NCBI RefSeq assembly: GCF_000471905.2
Contig: NW_006498507.1
Span: 6,937,496 to 7,001,495 of the forward strand
Reading direction: 5' to 3'
From: Amborella trichopoda
Taxonomy: Eukaryota > Streptophyta > Magnoliopsida > Amborellales > Amborellaceae
Length of the DNA: 64,000 nt
Part shown: positions 22,701 through 32,033 of the stretch, in pieces
Numbering within the stretch: the first letter of the stretch is position 1
Layout of the letters: each line of letters begins with the position of its first letter
Made by a program: the position numbers and the translations under genes
The notes under the pieces: generated by a model
The model's input: the letters and a program-made list of their open reading frames with translations, nothing else
What the model was told of the DNA's origin: nothing
Databases searched by the model: none

Positions 22701-23192
22701 GAGAATTGCTGTTTTTCCATATAACTAACTCCAAGCAGGCGTAAAAAGGTGACTGAAACTGTAGGGAAAGAAGTAGAGGATCTTGAGAGAGTGTGTGTTT
22801 GAAACCGTAGGGAAAGAAGTACAGAATCTTGAGAGAGAGAGAGAGAGAAAGGACGAGGGGAAAGGGCGAGCACTTTTCTCCATTTTGAAATCAAAAAAGC
22901 AGGAAAAGCAAGAGATAGAGATGCCTTAATATTAAGACTCCACATTGAAATCAGGAAGCGAAGAACAGAGAGAGACCTTCCTCTTGAGAATCTGAGCAGC
23001 AAAGAACTCAACCTCAAAATTGAGCAAGGGTGAGGAGGAGGAGCCCCTGGTTAGAATCAAAGTGGCTACTTCCCATGCTGCGTCAGTTTGTTGGAACTCA
23101 ACCAGCCATTGGTTAGCGGCAACTCTGTTACACGACTGAACGTCGTGATTCAACACATGTACGGCCTCTGCAACTTGCCTTTGAAGCTCCAT
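4756..23192 (-). CDS. MOS14: Transportin-SR / importin-beta family protein, MOS14-like (5' part, nine exons)
   Basis: Importin-beta family receptor that in Arabidopsis carries serine/arginine splicing factors into the nucleus. Coding exons by GT-AG borders: 23192-22977, 8691-8593, 8389-8159, 7971-7852, 6947-6864, 6649-6590, 6251-6123, 5078-5017, 4812-4756. Exons 1-7 are in phase 0; exon 8 ends in AG, completed by T of exon 9 (Ser). The protein starts MELQRQVAEAVHVLNHD and includes VEFFAAQILKRK, QICLALSALVLRAVE, LLSHTPKVLEFLLHQS, VPSFKELLLLPAL and CVAFPSEDWEISDSTLQF, all strongly MOS14-like. About 352 codons are present; the family is roughly 950-1000 residues, so the rest lies left of base 1 behind an intron over 4.7 kb long. 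Intron 1 (8692-22976) is full of TEs, yet all visible exons are intact. Confidence 0.85.
9203..13314 (-). pseudogene. L1 LINE ORF2 (endonuclease-reverse transcriptase-RNase H), broken
   Basis: ATG at 13314 begins MKVVSWNIKGLGHPKKK, the start of the APE-type endonuclease; its end shows SDHCPILLS near 12720. After one early frameshift most of the ORF follows a single frame with in-frame stops near 12567, 11793, 11226 and 10920. Reverse transcriptase landmarks are KDKAPGPNGF, DFRPISLLNSSYKILSKVLA, QTAFINNRQILDGV, GLQQGDPLSPFLFAI and YADDTLVF (catalytic box 11342-11331). A zf-RVT segment (IPSRCIMCLCQEESNNHLFLHC) lies near 10130-10065. An RNase H-like tail (VEGDARNILSW, NGFADLLAKDGA) lies at about 9556-9330 in another frame. 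It is inactive because of stops and shifts. Confidence 0.85.
13311..16412 (-). pseudogene. L1 LINE ORF1 (gag-like, proline-rich), frameshifted
   Basis: Starts with ATG at 16412 three bases inside the element. The first frame runs through an EVEVEVE stretch encoded by a hexamer repeat (16059-16087), then a frame break leads into the frame open from 16026. That part (AIEKAVQKHWGESDL ... GARCFLRAWSP ... VSIHWISIETLP) resembles the nucleic-acid-binding gag domain of plant L1s (DUF4283 type). A stop near 14902 and further shifts follow. The middle is very proline/serine-rich and low complexity. The final frame, 13739-13311, ends in TGA that overlaps the ORF2 start as ATGA. A perfect 47-bp tandem duplication (13911-14004) lies in the low-complexity part. 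Confidence 0.75.
13911..14004. repeat. Perfect tandem duplication, 2 x 47 bp, in LINE ORF1
   Basis: Units 13911-13957 and 13958-14004 read identically (AGAGAGAGATAGGAAGG...GGGTTGAGGAA). 47 is not a multiple of three, so the duplication changes the reading frame of ORF1. Replication slippage in a purine-rich tract is likely. Confidence 0.9.
16813..17392 (+). mobile_element. RTE-type LINE 3' remnant, second copy
   Basis: Shares with the element at 1-1300 the order WRCATKILCD, LMKLKGKLYRTVVRQL, GWNVRR and the downstream RRCEL-like region (TGTTAGGAGGTGCGAGTTGA at 17169-17188). It ends in a (GATGAC/GATGAT)n tract at about 17358-17388. Many stops are present. It lies in MOS14 intron 1, antisense to the gene. 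Confidence 0.8.
17938..19986 (+). mobile_element. Non-autonomous hAT transposon, copy 2, nested in the MULE
   Basis: Related to 2742-4424. The left end is CAGTATTCAAAAA at 17938 and the right end is TTTTTGAAACTCTA ending at 19986, with a near-perfect 8-bp duplication (GCATCGAC at 17930-17937, GCATCGAT at 19987-19994). It has the same GC-rich CCTAGGCGGC subterminal zones. This copy keeps a segment upstream of the gene (about 18270-18395) that is missing in copy 1. It inserted after the MULE was in place. Confidence 0.88.
18464..19450 (+). pseudogene. hAT BED-finger protein remnant, copy 2
   Basis: The ATG at 18464 is followed by a TGA after four codons; another stop replaces Trp in the first PGWK motif, and further stops separate the units. 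The three finger units are nevertheless better preserved than in copy 1: each still shows C-x2-C, KKHL and a final Cys (unit 1 near 18550-18645, unit 2 near 18808-18905, unit 3 near 19080-19170). The longest open part (18989-19450) holds unit 3 and the acidic tail EEDERYIEEGDD. No transposase core follows. Confidence 0.7.
19995..20690 (-). pseudogene. Possible captured proline-rich gene fragment inside the MULE
   Basis: Between the MULE TIRs the minus strand has open stretches (20666-20268 and 20503-20159) with repeated motifs such as FGQNPQ, NPQFVSPNSVLSQPP and SSVSVFNRPPHVAPSPPP. The unit is partly duplicated at DNA level (GTGGGTTTTGTCC near 20344 and GTGGGTTTTGTGG near 20481). I do not recognise the parent gene. 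MULEs of this structure often carry host gene pieces; a low-complexity internal sequence is the alternative. Confidence 0.35.
20937..22976. other. 5' part of MOS14 intron 1, little structure apart from one MITE
   Basis: Intron sequence between the MULE and the exon 1 donor. It contains the hAT MITE 21924-22144, a G-run near 21545 and a (GA)n tract near 22828-22850 close to the donor. No supported coding region was seen. Confidence 0.5.
21924..22144. mobile_element. hAT-type MITE, 221 bp
   Basis: The ends are TAGTGTTTTAAAAC at 21924 and GGGTTTAAAACATTA ending at 22144 (inverted). The flanking 8-mers CTTACACC (21916-21923) and TTTATACC (22145-22152) match at six positions. The interior is rich in GACTCG/CGAGTC words and can fold back. 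Confidence 0.65.
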
Positions 23193-24299
23193 CCCTCCTC
23201 TCCCTCCACCATTAAATCAAACAAATTTCCCTTACTCTCTCTTCTTTGAAGCCTCCATTTCTTCCAGGATAAACGAGAAAGCCTCTTCGTCTCCCCTTGG
23301 TGCAAATAGAGACAAAAATGACCAGAGTTTCCTTCAAATTATCAAAACCGCCCCAGCTCTACGATAAACTCCATTGCATTTGTAGATCGAGCACTTCTTC
23401 TGAGTTCAGATTAACGATGAAGTGGAGACAATCAAAGCTCTTCGATCCGATATCCCATGTTTTTACAGCGATCCTTCCAGAAACGGCGAATAATTCCTGG
23501 TTTCCCTATTATTGAGCATGAAAATTAGGTAAAAGACGCAAATACAGCAGAGTTCGCTGGAAATTCCCAACATTCGCCGTAAAGTTCAGAATATTTAAAT
23601 GATTTGGCCTGAAACGGGTAGAAGAAACGCCGGTTATTAGCTTCTTCTCACGATCCCAACGCTACAAAACAGGGCTGAACGTTTTCTAAATCGTCTTGTC
23701 CAGGATCCAGAAACAAAGTGCACAGTCGCAGTAACACCTTATTATCCAGAAGTGAAGAAACAGAGCAAGAAAAAAGCTCTCGTCCTTACCTCCGATGAAC
23801 TGTAAAGGTCCTCGCCCAAAAACTCCAGCAAGGAACGGCCGATTTCCGCCTTTTCTTCACCGGAGTTTCACCACTGCGACTTCTCATCCAAAATAAAACA
23901 CTTAATTCCTTCATTTTCCGGACATCGATAATCAAAATCCGGCTGTCTCTGTACGGAAAACGCCATTGTAGCGGACAATAATTCTTGAGAATAAAATATC
24001 CGGCAATAAATACTCGATTTCCTCCTCTTTTCGGCCGCGAGTCTTCACCGCTGCAACTTTCCGGTCACCGAAAAGCCTAAAATCCTGCTATCGATAATTA
24101 AAATCCGGTGATCACTGACAAGAACCCCATTTTATAGGAGAAAAATGCTTTTGAGAGAGAGAGAGCTTCGAACCAAGGCAAATAAACGACTCTGACTACA
24201 TATATTCACCCTAAAAAAAAATAGCAGACGAGGACTTTTTTTAATTTTAAATAGTAATTTATCTTTTAAAGTGATGGCCAAACTCGATATATGAGGGTG
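23193..24299. promoter_or_regulatory. Upstream region of MOS14 (5' UTR/promoter)
   Basis: Sequence 5' of the MOS14 ATG. Just upstream of the start it is C/T-rich on the minus strand, usual for plant 5' UTRs. I cannot fix a TATA box or start site. A short GA repeat lies near 24154-24166. No gene was recognised. Confidence 0.4.
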
Positions 24300-24684
24300 A
24301 CGTTTGTAGAGGGTGTCAACCTTGTGCTATTAAAGTAAGTGCGCCTCAAAACCACGTCGAAAGTGCATTTTCGGAGCAACAAAGCATTGCGATGATACGA
24401 AAATCTACTGTTGCCACCGATTATAAAATTTAAAGTTTAAAAAATGGTAACCATAAAACGGAACAATGAACATTTAAAAAACTTAAAAATTACCCGTCCA
24501 AATAATGTAGTAGAAGATGAACTATTTTTAAGGCTAGAAATACTCTTTTTTTCATGTTTATGAATCTCGACGTCTAGGTGACCGAATTGAGGGTTTTTTA
24601 GCATAAAAACAACACTCACTAATGAATTTCTTAAGTACTCTCTATAAAGTTGAGACTTTATATAAACTTTTTCCAATATTATAA
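24300..24684 (-). repeat. MITE family A, copy 1
   Basis: Ends with TTTATATAAACTTTTTCC at its right edge, the reverse complement of the start of copies at 37538 and 49543, and shares an internal homologous tract (AAAATTTAAAGTTT...CATTTAAAAAACTTAAAAATTA). Diverged. Confidence 0.55.
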
Positions 24685-25082
24685 TAGATTAGAGGGTGCG
24701 TTAGGATGCTCACACTCACATTATGGATTAATTTACTCAACATAATTTAAATATATATATATATACCATTGTTTTGTATATGGAGTTTTTTTTAGTAAGA
24801 GTATTTTTGGTAATTAAAAGGGGTGTGACATCATCCAAATACACACTATGTGTATGATATCGTTCCCTTCCTAATGATCAAAAAGACCCTTATTAAAAAA
24901 TGCTCTATGTATAAAATAAAATATCTAAAATTATTAAGTACAATGATACAGTACTCAGCACTCTTACATAACCCACATAACCCTAGATTATAATGGGCAT
25001 TCCGATAACCCAATAGGATTCGAGGCCTTTGGCCGCTAGTGTATGAGAGCGCTCAAATATGACCTCCCACCAATGTACGGAG

Positions 25083-25887
25083 CATAGTTAGCAAGTCACT
25101 GATTTAATCGTGACTTTTTCAAAAAAACGGCGTTTTTTTGTAAATCGATTTAATATGTGACTTTTTCAATAGATCAGTAAAATACGCGATCTTTTCAGGA
25201 AGAAGTTTAAAACGTGACTTTTTCACAATTTTAAAAAATCGTTTCAAAAAATCTTTCATATTAATATACTCTTCTTCTTCTTTTTGAAAGTTCAATATCT
25301 TTTTCCTGTTTTGTGAAATTTCTATTTCTATTTTTATTTCTATTCTCCCGAAACTTTTTCTGGTTCCCTGCTATGGATATTGTGCGTATTTTTTCGGGTG
25401 GTTATGGGTAGACAATAATTAGAAAGTATGGGGTAGACAATTTATTTTTAGAAAGATGAAAATTGAATTCATCGACCCAATATTTATCTTGACGAATATA
25501 ATAGATAATCATCTTATTATTTAGAGATATATCACATTGAATATTTGAAATTTATATTCATATGGAGGTCATATTTATAATGAGTGATATATATAGAGTG
25601 AAAGCATTACTCCTCACTACTATTAAATTTTTCTATACTGAGTGAGATATATATATATATATATATATATATAGTTTTAAATTTTCTAATATTTTAAATA
25701 TATCTGATTTTTTTACTCTGATTTTTTAAGCCTAGTCCGATATATTCGTGATCTCTTTACATGAAGTATTTTTGCCGATCTATATTTTTTACCCGATTTT
25801 TTATCTGACTTTAAAAAAATAAAAAATAATTTGTTTCCGATTTCATGGTGAGCCAATTTATTGATAATCCCCGACTTGCTAACTATG
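25083..25887. mobile_element. Non-autonomous hAT element, 805 bp
   Basis: Perfect 15-bp terminal inverted repeats, CATAGTTAGCAAGTC at 25083-25097 and its reverse complement at 25873-25887, with a perfect 8-bp duplication GTACGGAG at 25075-25082 and 25888-25895. The interior is very AT-rich, with recurrent GTGACTTTTTCA words near the left end and an (AT)n tract at 25645-25673. There is no coding capacity. Confidence 0.9.
25645..25673. repeat. (AT)n microsatellite
   Basis: Uninterrupted AT dinucleotide run inside the hAT element. Confidence 0.95.
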
Positions 25888-26389
25888 GTACGGAGAGCTT
25901 CAATATTCATCGTAACTCTACAAGGTTTATATTGGGATTTTGTTAGTATTCTCCTTAATGCACTCAATTTTTTTTTTTGAACACTTGTGTATTTGGTAAT
26001 GTAAAATGGTTCAATTTTTTTTGAACATTTATATACGTTGTAATGTAAAATATTTAGTAAAGCACTTTTTACTATTAGGAGGGGTAGGATAAATATTTTT
26101 ATAAAAAAAACTCTTCTTTCTATCAAAAATTTCAATTTTACGCCTATTTATTTATCTAAAATATCCTTAGTAAAAAATATTGCTACATAGTGGAGTTAAA
26201 GTATTAAGTGTAACAATCCTAAACTTTCAAAAACAAAAAAAAAAAAAAACGGGACAATAAACTTTTAATAAGTGATGATCCATATGAGCATGATGGTCCT
26301 TAGGGACTATCACTATTTTCAAAATCTTTTGATTAAGTTTATTTTGTTTGCTCCTGCCTTGCCACGTCAAGTGGACATATAAGGGGTAT

Positions 26390-26878
26390 TGTAACGGTTA
26401 CACCTCGTTTATGAGGTGTCACTTAATAAAATATTATAATAAGGTGTCGTAAGAGTTTAAATACGAGAGGCGAGGACTCCCACCCTAGAAAGCTTTTGAA
26501 ATCTTTTCCTTTCTGATCGAAACACAGTGAGCTCCTCTCCCTAGCCGAATTTTTATCGGAAGCTCCCTCTCAAATATTTTAGGTAAGTGACATCATCTTC
26601 CTGAAAAATAGTCTGTTTTTAATAAATAGTGATATTTCTGTCCAGGATCTTTGTTTTATAAGTTTTGTTTGTAAGTGACCTCATTGTCTCGAAAAATAAT
26701 CCATTCTTTTTAAAAATGAAATGAAATAATTATTTCTGCTTATTATCATGAATTTTAGGCGCGATATATTTAATGCGCACGTGACCTCATTATCTTGAAA
26801 AATAATCTTTTTAATAAAAATTGTGATATTTTATCTATGTTAGAAATTTTGAATGCTGTAAATTATGAAAAATAAATC
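26390..26878 (+). repeat. Unclassified region with three imperfect repeats (possible solo-LTR or gene 5' end)
   Basis: A promoter-like stretch (GTTTAAATACGAGAGG near 26454) is followed by a CT-rich leader and an AG|GTAAGT-like site near 26580. Then come three spaced copies of a motif (GTGACCTCATTRTCTYGAAAAATAATC form) starting near 26586, 26672 and 26780. The N gap at 26879 cuts off its right side. It could be LTR sequence or the 5' end of a lost gene. Confidence 0.3.
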
Positions 26879-26898
26879 NNNNNNNNNNNNNNNNNNNN
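26879..26898. other. Assembly gap (20 N)
   Basis: Twenty N characters; true gap length unknown. Confidence 1.
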
Positions 26899-27312
26899 AA
26901 TGAATAGTATATAGGTGGAATGGGAGCCGTCAGATCTTCATCATGTTGTTCAGAATGCACATTACTTTTTAAATTTTAAGTTTTTTTTATATAAATATAA
27001 TTAATATGAAATTTTAGGTATATATACCTAATACTATTGTGCACCATAGAAAAATATAAAAAAAATATTTTCAGTAATTTAAAATGACCAAAATACCCTT
27101 ATCATTTTTCAGGGGTATTTCGGTTATTTAATATTCTGAGAAATATTTTCTATATTTTTTTATTTGTGCACCCTATTTTTTAGTACAGATGTCCAAAATT
27201 TCATTACAATCCAATTTATAGAAAATAATTAAAATTAGAAGAGTGATATGCATTCTGAACCATATGATGAAGATCTAACGGTTCTCATTCCACCTATAGT
27301 ACTATTCATTAT
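26899..27312. mobile_element. Fold-back MITE family C, copy 1
   Basis: Arms at about 26899-26965 and 27245-27312 are inverted copies (GGTGGAATGGGAGCCGTCAG versus its diverged reverse complement). The interior is AT-rich and also partly self-complementary. The left end abuts the N gap, so target-site structure cannot be seen. Confidence 0.65.
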
Positions 27313-27439
27313 AGCTGGCCAACTAGTGTTAGCTTTTTCCATATATATATATAGGAAAATTATCCTATGAGCCAATGGGCTCACAAGTAAAAATGAGCCT
27401 AACGGCTCAGATTGAATCTGGGTTGCTCTAATGATCACA

Positions 27440-27730
27440 GATGCCCGATAATGTTTGAATTTTAAATTTTTTTTCTACATATCCAAATCATTTGAAGTTT
27501 TAAATGTGTATTCATAAAAAATAGGTGAATCTTCAAAAAATATCCACAAAATATTTTACATGAAAAAATTGACCAAAATACTCTCGTAAATTTTTCGGGG
27601 TATTTTGATCAATTTGGGTTTTGCGGAATATTTTTTATATTTTTATTAGGTGCGGTTTGATGAGAAGAACACATGCCTAAATTTCAAGTAACTTGGATTT
27701 GTAAAAAAAAAAAATTAAAATTCAAACACT
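27440..27730. mobile_element. Fold-back MITE family C, copy 2
   Basis: Inverted arms near 27452-27500 (TGTTTGAATTTTAAATTTTT...) and 27678-27728 (...AAAAATTAAAATTCAAACAC). It has the same plan as copies at 26899 and 40324. Confidence 0.55.
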
Positions 27731-28149
27731 ACTTTGAAATGTTTTATTATATTTTCCCTAAAGTGTTACTTTGCATTCCCTTTTTAGGTTGATTTGAGTT
27801 GGGAATCGAATTTTTAATGATGCTAGAGCTCCTTTGAACAATTTTTTTTTTTTTACTTTTATTTTAAGGGAGGGGGTTGAGAATATTGAGAGCTTTGTTA
27901 CTCTCATGAAATTTATACATCCAAAATTGAAGTTTGGATCTAAATTTAACTTTGGAAAGATTCAAATTTTTAAAGATTTTGCAAATATGATTCACCAAAT
28001 AGTAAAAAAACGAATTGTTTTTCTAAGTTGATTGAAAAAGCTGCATAGGATTTTTTTTTTCTTGGATTTGGCTTAGAGAAAATGTATTTTACTATTTGTT
28101 GATGTAGATGAGGGAATGAGGTTATGCTTTATCTTTTTAGTTTAAATCT

Positions 28150-28424
28150 TAGGGTTGGCAAACGGCTGTGCCTTGGACCTATCTATCCTTGGCCCTAACC
28201 CCTATATGCCCGCCCCTAGCCTATTAGGGCTGGCCTAGGCCAAATAATAAAAAAAAAAACAATGAGGGCTAGGCCAGGCCAAACCAGCCATGCTTAACCT
28301 AAACTTGCTCTGGCCCTACCTTTAGGCCATTTTTTTCCCGGCTATGGCTAGGCCCTTGGGCTCCATTTTGTAGCCCAAACCCTAATCTTTTAGGGCCAAG
28401 TTGCACGGGTGGCGGTGGCCCCTA
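28150..28424. mobile_element. GC-rich hAT-type MITE (TAGGGTTGGCAA end)
   Basis: Starts TAGGGTTGGCAAACGG at 28150 and ends GTGGCCCCTA at 28424; the interior is dominated by GGCCTAGGCC/GGGCC words. The flanking 8-mers TTAAATCT and TTGAATAA are only a weak match, so exact ends are uncertain. Its end resembles that of the better supported element at 29857. Confidence 0.45.
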
Positions 28425-29278
28425 TTGAATAATACTCCAAATGTTTTTTTAGTGTTTTATTCCCATGCTGAAGCTTTGTCTAATCTAATAGTCTTTGGTT
28501 GTCTTCTTTCTGCTTTAGGGAAAATATTACTATACTACAAAGATATCTTATAATCAATGAGGTGGTTAATCAAATAAAATACTTGCAACATGTTACTTTT
28601 TAATTTATTTTGAACTTTGCGTTTGGTCAATAGAATAAATGCCCAATTTCAAATTTAATGGTCAAAGATTAATTTTGACCATTTTGTACTAAAGGTAAAT
28701 AATATCATTTTATATTTTCTTTTATCTATTATATATGAAGGTAACAATCATTCTTGTCCCTTAAATTTCTAAACGAGTGGTTGTAAAAGTATCATTGAAT
28801 AAACATAAAGTTCAAAAAAAATAAAATTATAAGACTTTGTGACTCACCGCAAGTCATATAATTGGACATCTAATAAGTGAGAATAATCATGACCTCTATA
28901 TATAAGTGATGAATGATCTGTAGATAATCCATAACTTAAACCCTTGTTTGTTATTGGATTCAAGACTCAAAACATGTTTTGCTCAAAGTTTGATACTAAG
29001 AACAAATGATGATATTTAAGTCTTGTGGCTCATGTGACGTAGATGGACCAAATTATTCAAATAACCCAAATGCCCAGGTTCAAAGTTCCAAACTTGGAAC
29101 AAAATTAATTTCAATTTTTCTTTTTTTTTACCAAATTCTTGAGGAGTTACATAAGCGAGAGGAATTTTAAAAGCGAACTCTTTCTCGTAATTTTTTGCTT
29201 TTAACCTCCTTATTGAACTTTATATGATGGTCTAACCATTTTAGTGACATTTTCCAATGGTTTTCTCAATGATTTTCT
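28425..29278. other. Intergenic AT-rich DNA, degraded repeat
   Basis: Resembles in part, in reverse orientation, the repeat seen near 50385-50660 (tract around 28600-28690). No gene seen. Confidence 0.35.
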
Positions 29279-29640
29279 TAAATAGTTTATATAAGGTTGA
29301 TATTTTAAATTATAGAATTAGGGTGCACTTCAAAAATTCATTGAGAAAGGATATTTTAAGCCATCTAATTGATCATCTTGTGCCCAAGGTAAATGGTATA
29401 ATTGTATACAATCTTAATAATATATCTAGCAATATATTGTTTGGACTGTCCATTTTCATGATTTTTGTGTTTATAGATCTACTTTTTTTGAACTATTTTT
29501 AAAATTTCAAATCTTATACTTGGAGATAAAAATAGATTTTCAAGCGATCTTAAGAATTATAGATACAAAAATTGTATCTCATGAAAAAATTTGGGTATAA
29601 CTTACTTTGATTGTTTAAGGTTGTAACTCTATGCAAATCA
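29279..29640 (+). repeat. MITE family A, copy 2
   Basis: Begins TTAAATAGTTTATATAAGG and ends near CTTTGATTGTTTAAGGTTG...CTCTATGCAAA, matching the terminal layout of the 37538 and 49543 copies. It is the most diverged member. Confidence 0.5.
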
Positions 29641-29856
29641 CACCTTTTTTTTAAATTGTCCATAACATTGTCCAAAAGGCAAGAGATAAATATTTATAAA
29701 TGAGATTATATAACTATAAGATTTACCTTCGAAATAAAGAGGTAAATATCAAAAGAAATGTTTATATGTGACCCTAACACTTAAAAAGGTGCCATGTTTT
29801 TGCTATTCCTGCGAGAAAATATCCGAGGAGCCAATGCTAATGTTGGGAGGTTTTCC

Positions 29857-30071
29857 TAGGGGTAGCAATGGGTGCCCCGTTAGCCTGGCCCAAATGCTAG
29901 GACATAAGGGCCAGGTCAGGGCTAGAAACAACAACCCGAAGATAGGGCCGGGCATAAGCCAAGGACCGTCCGTTTCGGCCTTGCTCGGCCTTGATTGAGC
30001 TCTTGGGCTGGGGCCTTTTTGGCCTGGCCCTATGGGAACTAAGGCTAGCTGTCCCGGGCTTGGCTTGCTAC
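29857..30071. mobile_element. GC-rich hAT MITE, left part, split by a Copia insertion
   Basis: Starts TAGGGGTAGCAATGGG at 29857. The right tip (CACCCCTA) lies at 37227-37234, beyond the Copia element. The whole is flanked by a perfect 8-bp duplication, GGTTTTCC, at 29849-29856 and 37235-37242. The interior is rich in GGGCC and GGCCTGGCC words. The Copia element entered a few bases from the right TIR, at TTGCTAC. Confidence 0.85.
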
Positions 30072-32020
30072 TGTTGGGTTCATGTGGCCTTTAAAATCCT
30101 TATGAGTGCTTGTAAAATAAAATGATATAGTGGAACATAAACTCAGTAGGAGTGTGGCCCCTCGTAGACCATACTAAGCAAACAATGGTTTGTTGATACC
30201 GATATGTGTTTAATAATCTAAACCAATCGGTTGAAAAAAAATCATGTTACCTGAGCATGAAGAACAAACCGATGAGGGTTTATGGGTTAGCCCTTGATGA
30301 GGTCGGAGAACATGCCCGGATGAGTGAGCCGATGAACTGTGTGACCCTTGTGTGTGATGATGACACACAGAGACAGGGGCCAAAACCTCATCTATATACT
30401 ATCACACAACATGCATATCGATAGATCGTTTGGGAAAGCCAGAAATCCACCTTTTAGGGTGAAACGTATGCATGTGCGAGAGATACCCCTATTCATCATA
30501 GAGCAGTCGTCGCATAAGATCTTGGTGACCTTGACTTGTCTCTAAGGGAGGACCTGAAATCTACAGACTGGGATTGCGATCCCTTGGCTCATCGTCCGGA
30601 CTTTGGTGACTCGCTAATGAGCCCCTGCTTGGACTGTGGGTCATGGAAAGTACTCGGTCGGTCTGATAAAACAAGTGTGGTATGTAGTCTACAGTTGAAG
30701 GTGGAGGGCCCCATGATTGTTGATTCCTAAACCATATGGATCTTTTTTCCATCAAATTAATTTAATTGTGTTTGTTTTATGATGAAAATTATTTTAAGAT
30801 TATTATTTGAATTTTTATGAACCCCTGTATATTTTATTTATAAATTTTTTATTTATAAAATTAAAGATATTAATTTTATAATTGTTTAAATATTCAAATA
30901 ATATTCTAAAATATTTTTATTAATTTTAAATATATAAAAATATCATGGGGGCCCATTGTGCACATGAGTTCGCCACATTTTTAGAAGGTGGAGCCCATGA
31001 GTGCCTCCCTTGGGTGGCACGCCCCACCCTAATTCTCTTTCCTATTTTTTAGTGATATGGCATGTGGTCATATGGTTGGAAGATATTGACTAAATATTGA
31101 CTTAATATATCTTTGAAAGATTTTGTAGAAAGATTGAGCAGACTTGTATTATTTTATGGTATGCACAATATTTTGATTAGATTTAATTTATTTAATTTCT
31201 ATTGATGAGAAAATGGTTTAGAAAAGGGGAATAATGGTTCATTCACCTTCCATAATGTTGATGGCCCATCTATGGAATGGATGGCCTAGGTCTTTCACCC
31301 TACAAGTCATCGTTGATCGACGGTCTATGTTCAATCTAACAAAAAGAGGCAAGCCAAAAAAAACCCTAAGAAACCCTAATCTTATTCAAAGCCTATAAAA
31401 ATGGATTATCTCTACACCTTATTTTTCTATCTCTCTCTTAATAAAGTTTATCTTTCTCAAGTTTGATCTCTTTCTTCCACATTGTGAAAGAACTAAAGGG
31501 TTTAGGTTATGAAGTTCTTCTCTCTCCTATCTTTCAAATATGGATTTATGGTTAAGGGTTTTATGGTTTAGTAAAAAGAAAATCCATCTCTCTCAAACTA
31601 AGTTGCTAAGATAATTCACATAGGGTTTGAGTTTGTGATCAAAAGAATTCACGTTCCATTGGTGTGGCTTGGCGAAAATTTGCTTTTTCGGTTCGAGATT
31701 GAAGCTAAACCGTTGATCTCATGCCGTCAGATGGTGGTGACTTGGTGTGGGGTGTAATAAGCTCGATTGAGGTAATCTCCGGCACTCTTCTTTTTGGTTT
31801 CTTGTAATCTTATCTTTTATTCTCAAGTATAATGCATAGTTGTTTCAATGACATCAAGTTGTTAAGATCTTGGTTTTATTGTTATGTTTATTTTATTTTG
31901 AAATTTATCTTATTATAATAAAGACCACATGTAAGTGATCTTTTGCCAAAAGAAAGGGGTGAAGAAAAAAAAATAAAAAAATGTATTCCCCGGTGAAATA
32001 TCATATAAGTCTTTCTTTAA
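30072..32020 (+). repeat. Copia 5' LTR
   Basis: Begins TGTTGGGTTC. From about 30267 (AAACCGATGAGGGTTT) it aligns closely with 35510 onward, to the shared TCTTTCTTT end. A TATA-like CCTATAAAAATGG is near 31391. The first 195 bp have only weak similarity in the 3' LTR. Confidence 0.75.
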
Positions 32021-32021
32021 T

Positions 32022-32033
32022 TGGTATCAGAGC
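32022..32033 (+). promoter_or_regulatory. Copia primer binding site (tRNA-Met type)
   Basis: TGGTATCAGAGC, the standard plant retrotransposon site complementary to the 3' end of initiator tRNA-Met, directly after the 5' LTR. Confidence 0.9.

Noticed and set aside
24700..24970. Possible MITE starting GAGGGTGCGTTAGG
   Set aside because: No matching inverted end or target duplication found on the right side.
25713..26135. 140-codon minus-strand open frame rich in Lys/Ile
   Set aside because: AT-rich composition, overlaps the right end of the hAT element at 25887, no motif.
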